A DNA stretch of 64,000 nucleotides from Ignavibacteria bacterium (GTDB lineage Bacteria > Bacteroidota > Ignavibacteria > Kapaibacteriales > UBA4661): positions 69,045-133,044 of the forward strand of contig JACVZY010000095.1 of assembly GCA_014654705.1 (NCBI GenBank), in the 5' to 3' direction. Of this stretch, positions 62,976-64,000 are shown one piece after another. The stretch's first letter is position 1. Each line of letters begins with the position of its first letter. The notes under the pieces are model-generated. The model was not told where the DNA came from. It did no database searches and was given only the letters and a program-made list of their open reading frames with translations. The translations under genes were made by a program, and so were the position numbers.

Positions 62976-64000
62976 TTACAGCGTCCGAAAGCGCTTGAAT
63001 GCTTCTTCTTCCAGCGCAGCACGGTGATTCGGGTGAGCTATTTCGATGAGCGCTTTTGCTCTTTGGCGCATATTTTTGCCGTAGAGATTCGCAATGCCGT
63101 TTTCGGTGACCACGTAGTGCACGTGCGCCCGCGTCGTCACAACGCCTGCGCCTTGCTTCAGGTAGGGCACGATGCGTGATTCGCCTTTGGAAGTCGTCGA
63201 GGGCAGCGCAATAATCGGCTTGCCGCCTTCGGAGAGCGATGCCCCGCGAATAAAATCCATCTGCCCGCCCACGCCCGAAAACTGCCGCGTCCCAATCGAA
63301 TCGGCGCAGACTTGTCCCGTCACATCTACTTCGATGGCGCTATTGACGGCGGTGACTTTCGGATTACGCCGAATGACGTGCGTGTCGTTCACATACGCGC
63401 TGTCCAGAAATACCGTGAAGGGGTTGTCATCCACAAAGTCATAGACGCGCTTGGTTCCCATCACAAAACCCGTTACAATCTTGCCCGGATGCGTTGCTTT
63501 GTGTTCGCCCGTAATCACGCCGCTTTCCACAAGGTCAATCACGCCATCGGCAAACATTTCGGTATGAATACCCAAGCCTTTGTGATGTTTGAGAGCCGAC
63601 AGCACCGCGTCGGGAATAGCACCGATGCCCATTTGCAGCGTTGCACCGTCCTCAATAAGCGATGCGCAATGTTGCCCGATAGTTGTTTCCACATCGGTAT
63701 GCGGCGGAATTTCAATCGTCGGCAGGGCTTCATCGACTTCCACCGCAGCATAAATTTTGCTGATGTGGATAAAGCCGTCGCCGTGCGTATGCGGCATCTG
63801 GGGGTTAATTTGCGCAATCACGACCTTCGCACACTCCACCGCTGCCCGCGCAATATCCACCGACACGCCGAGCGAGCAGTATCCGTGCTTGTCCGGCGGC
63901 GAGACCTGTATCATCGCCACGTCAAGCGGCATAATGCCACGTCGGAAAAGAAGCGGCGCTTCGCTCAGAAAAACGGGAATATAGTCCGCACGACCTTCTT
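62976..64000 (-). CDS. Acetyl-CoA hydrolase/transferase family (4-hydroxybutyrate CoA-transferase-like), partial
   Basis: The frame continues to base 64000 without a start, so the N-terminal third is off the window. Visible motifs are DYIPVFLSEAPLLF, VAMIQVSPPDKHGYCSLG, GATLQMGIGAIPDAVLSAL, the catalytic-glutamate loop GLGIHTEMFADGVIDLVESG, and GTRQFSGVGGQMDFIRGASL with the C-terminal VTENGIANLYGKNMRQRAKA. These fit family I acetyl-CoA hydrolases/transferases, including 4-hydroxybutyrate and succinate CoA-transferases. It probably moves CoA between acetyl-CoA and a small organic acid. It is co-directional with the propeller gene, 55 bases downstream. Confidence 0.9.
   Translation of the reverse strand, partial: EGRADYIPVFLSEAPLLFRRGIMPLDVAMIQVSPPDKHGYCSLGVSVDIARAAVECAKVVIAQINPQMPHTHGDGFIHISKIYAAVEVDEALPTIEIPPHTDVETTIGQHCASLIEDGATLQMGIGAIPDAVLSALKHHKGLGIHTEMFADGVIDLVESGVITGEHKATHPGKIVTGFVMGTKRVYDFVDDNPFTVFLDSAYVNDTHVIRRNPKVTAVNSAIEVDVTGQVCADSIGTRQFSGVGGQMDFIRGASLSEGGKPIIALPSTTSKGESRIVPYLKQGAGVVTTRAHVHYVVTENGIANLYGKNMRQRAKALIEIAHPNHRAALEEEAFKRFRTL

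Noticed and set aside
1-64000. tRNA and rRNA genes
   Set aside because: No gap shows a tRNA-like cloverleaf or T-arm consensus by eye; a dedicated scan would be decisive.

Overview
The window looks like a piece of a chromosome from a Gram-negative, free-living heterotroph of the Bacteroidota/Chlorobiota (FCB) group, plausibly a Kapabacteria- or Ignavibacteria-like lineage. The best evidence is two large secreted proteins (12829-17496 and 60806-62920) that end in type IX secretion (T9SS) sorting domains, together with lipoproteins, weak Shine-Dalgarno sites and a possible Bacteroidetes-type promoter. The taxonomic call is inference from gene content. I saw no tRNA, rRNA, CRISPR array or intact mobile element.

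Layout. 1-12.6 kb: a propeller-type sensor kinase cut by the left edge, a HupE/UreJ-type membrane protein, an FAD oxidoreductase, a quinone-oxidoreductase-like dehydrogenase, rimM, a three-gene polysaccharide cluster (glycosyltransferase, NAD(P)-binding protein, polyprenyl sugar-phosphate transferase), a two-domain VOC dioxygenase and a solitary nuoD. 12.8-18 kb: a 1555-residue secreted metalloprotease followed by a graveyard of two different transposase remnants. 18.1-30.6 kb: a six-PAS histidine kinase, a putative lipoprotein, a small unknown protein, a 2-oxoacid dehydrogenase E2, an argD-like aminotransferase, an exported amidohydrolase-fold protein without the usual HxH, a GNAT enzyme, a biotin carrier protein and a coiled-coil lipoprotein.

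30.6-43.2 kb is a run of nine signalling genes on one strand: a TPR/7-PAS kinase, a stand-alone Rcp1-type receiver, a receiver-PAS-HisKA_3 kinase, a LuxR-type regulator, a degenerate receiver, a membrane methyl-accepting protein, a STAS/SpoIIAA-like protein, a GAF protein and a receiver-kinase hybrid. No cheA or cheW is visible. I consider this array the best candidate for an undescribed system.

43.4-54.4 kb: a DUF420 membrane protein, hisG, serA, a DegT-type aminotransferase, a Gfo/Idh/MocA oxidoreductase translationally coupled to an arginine deiminase, a CtlX-type guanidino/ureido hydrolase, a second chemoreceptor, a ROK kinase without its zinc motif and an FtsB/DivIC-like protein. Arginine deiminase plus CtlX could convert arginine to citrulline and then ornithine without carbamoyl phosphate.

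54.4-64 kb: a WYL regulator, an aromatic amino acid ammonia-lyase with tyrosine-type selectivity residues, an ECF sigma factor with an anti-sigma-like partner, a polytopic GT-C-like protein, a 14-repeat beta-propeller T9SS cargo and a CoA-transferase that runs off the right edge. Short heptamer-based repeats recur between genes (near 23.4, 45.0 and 53.0 kb).
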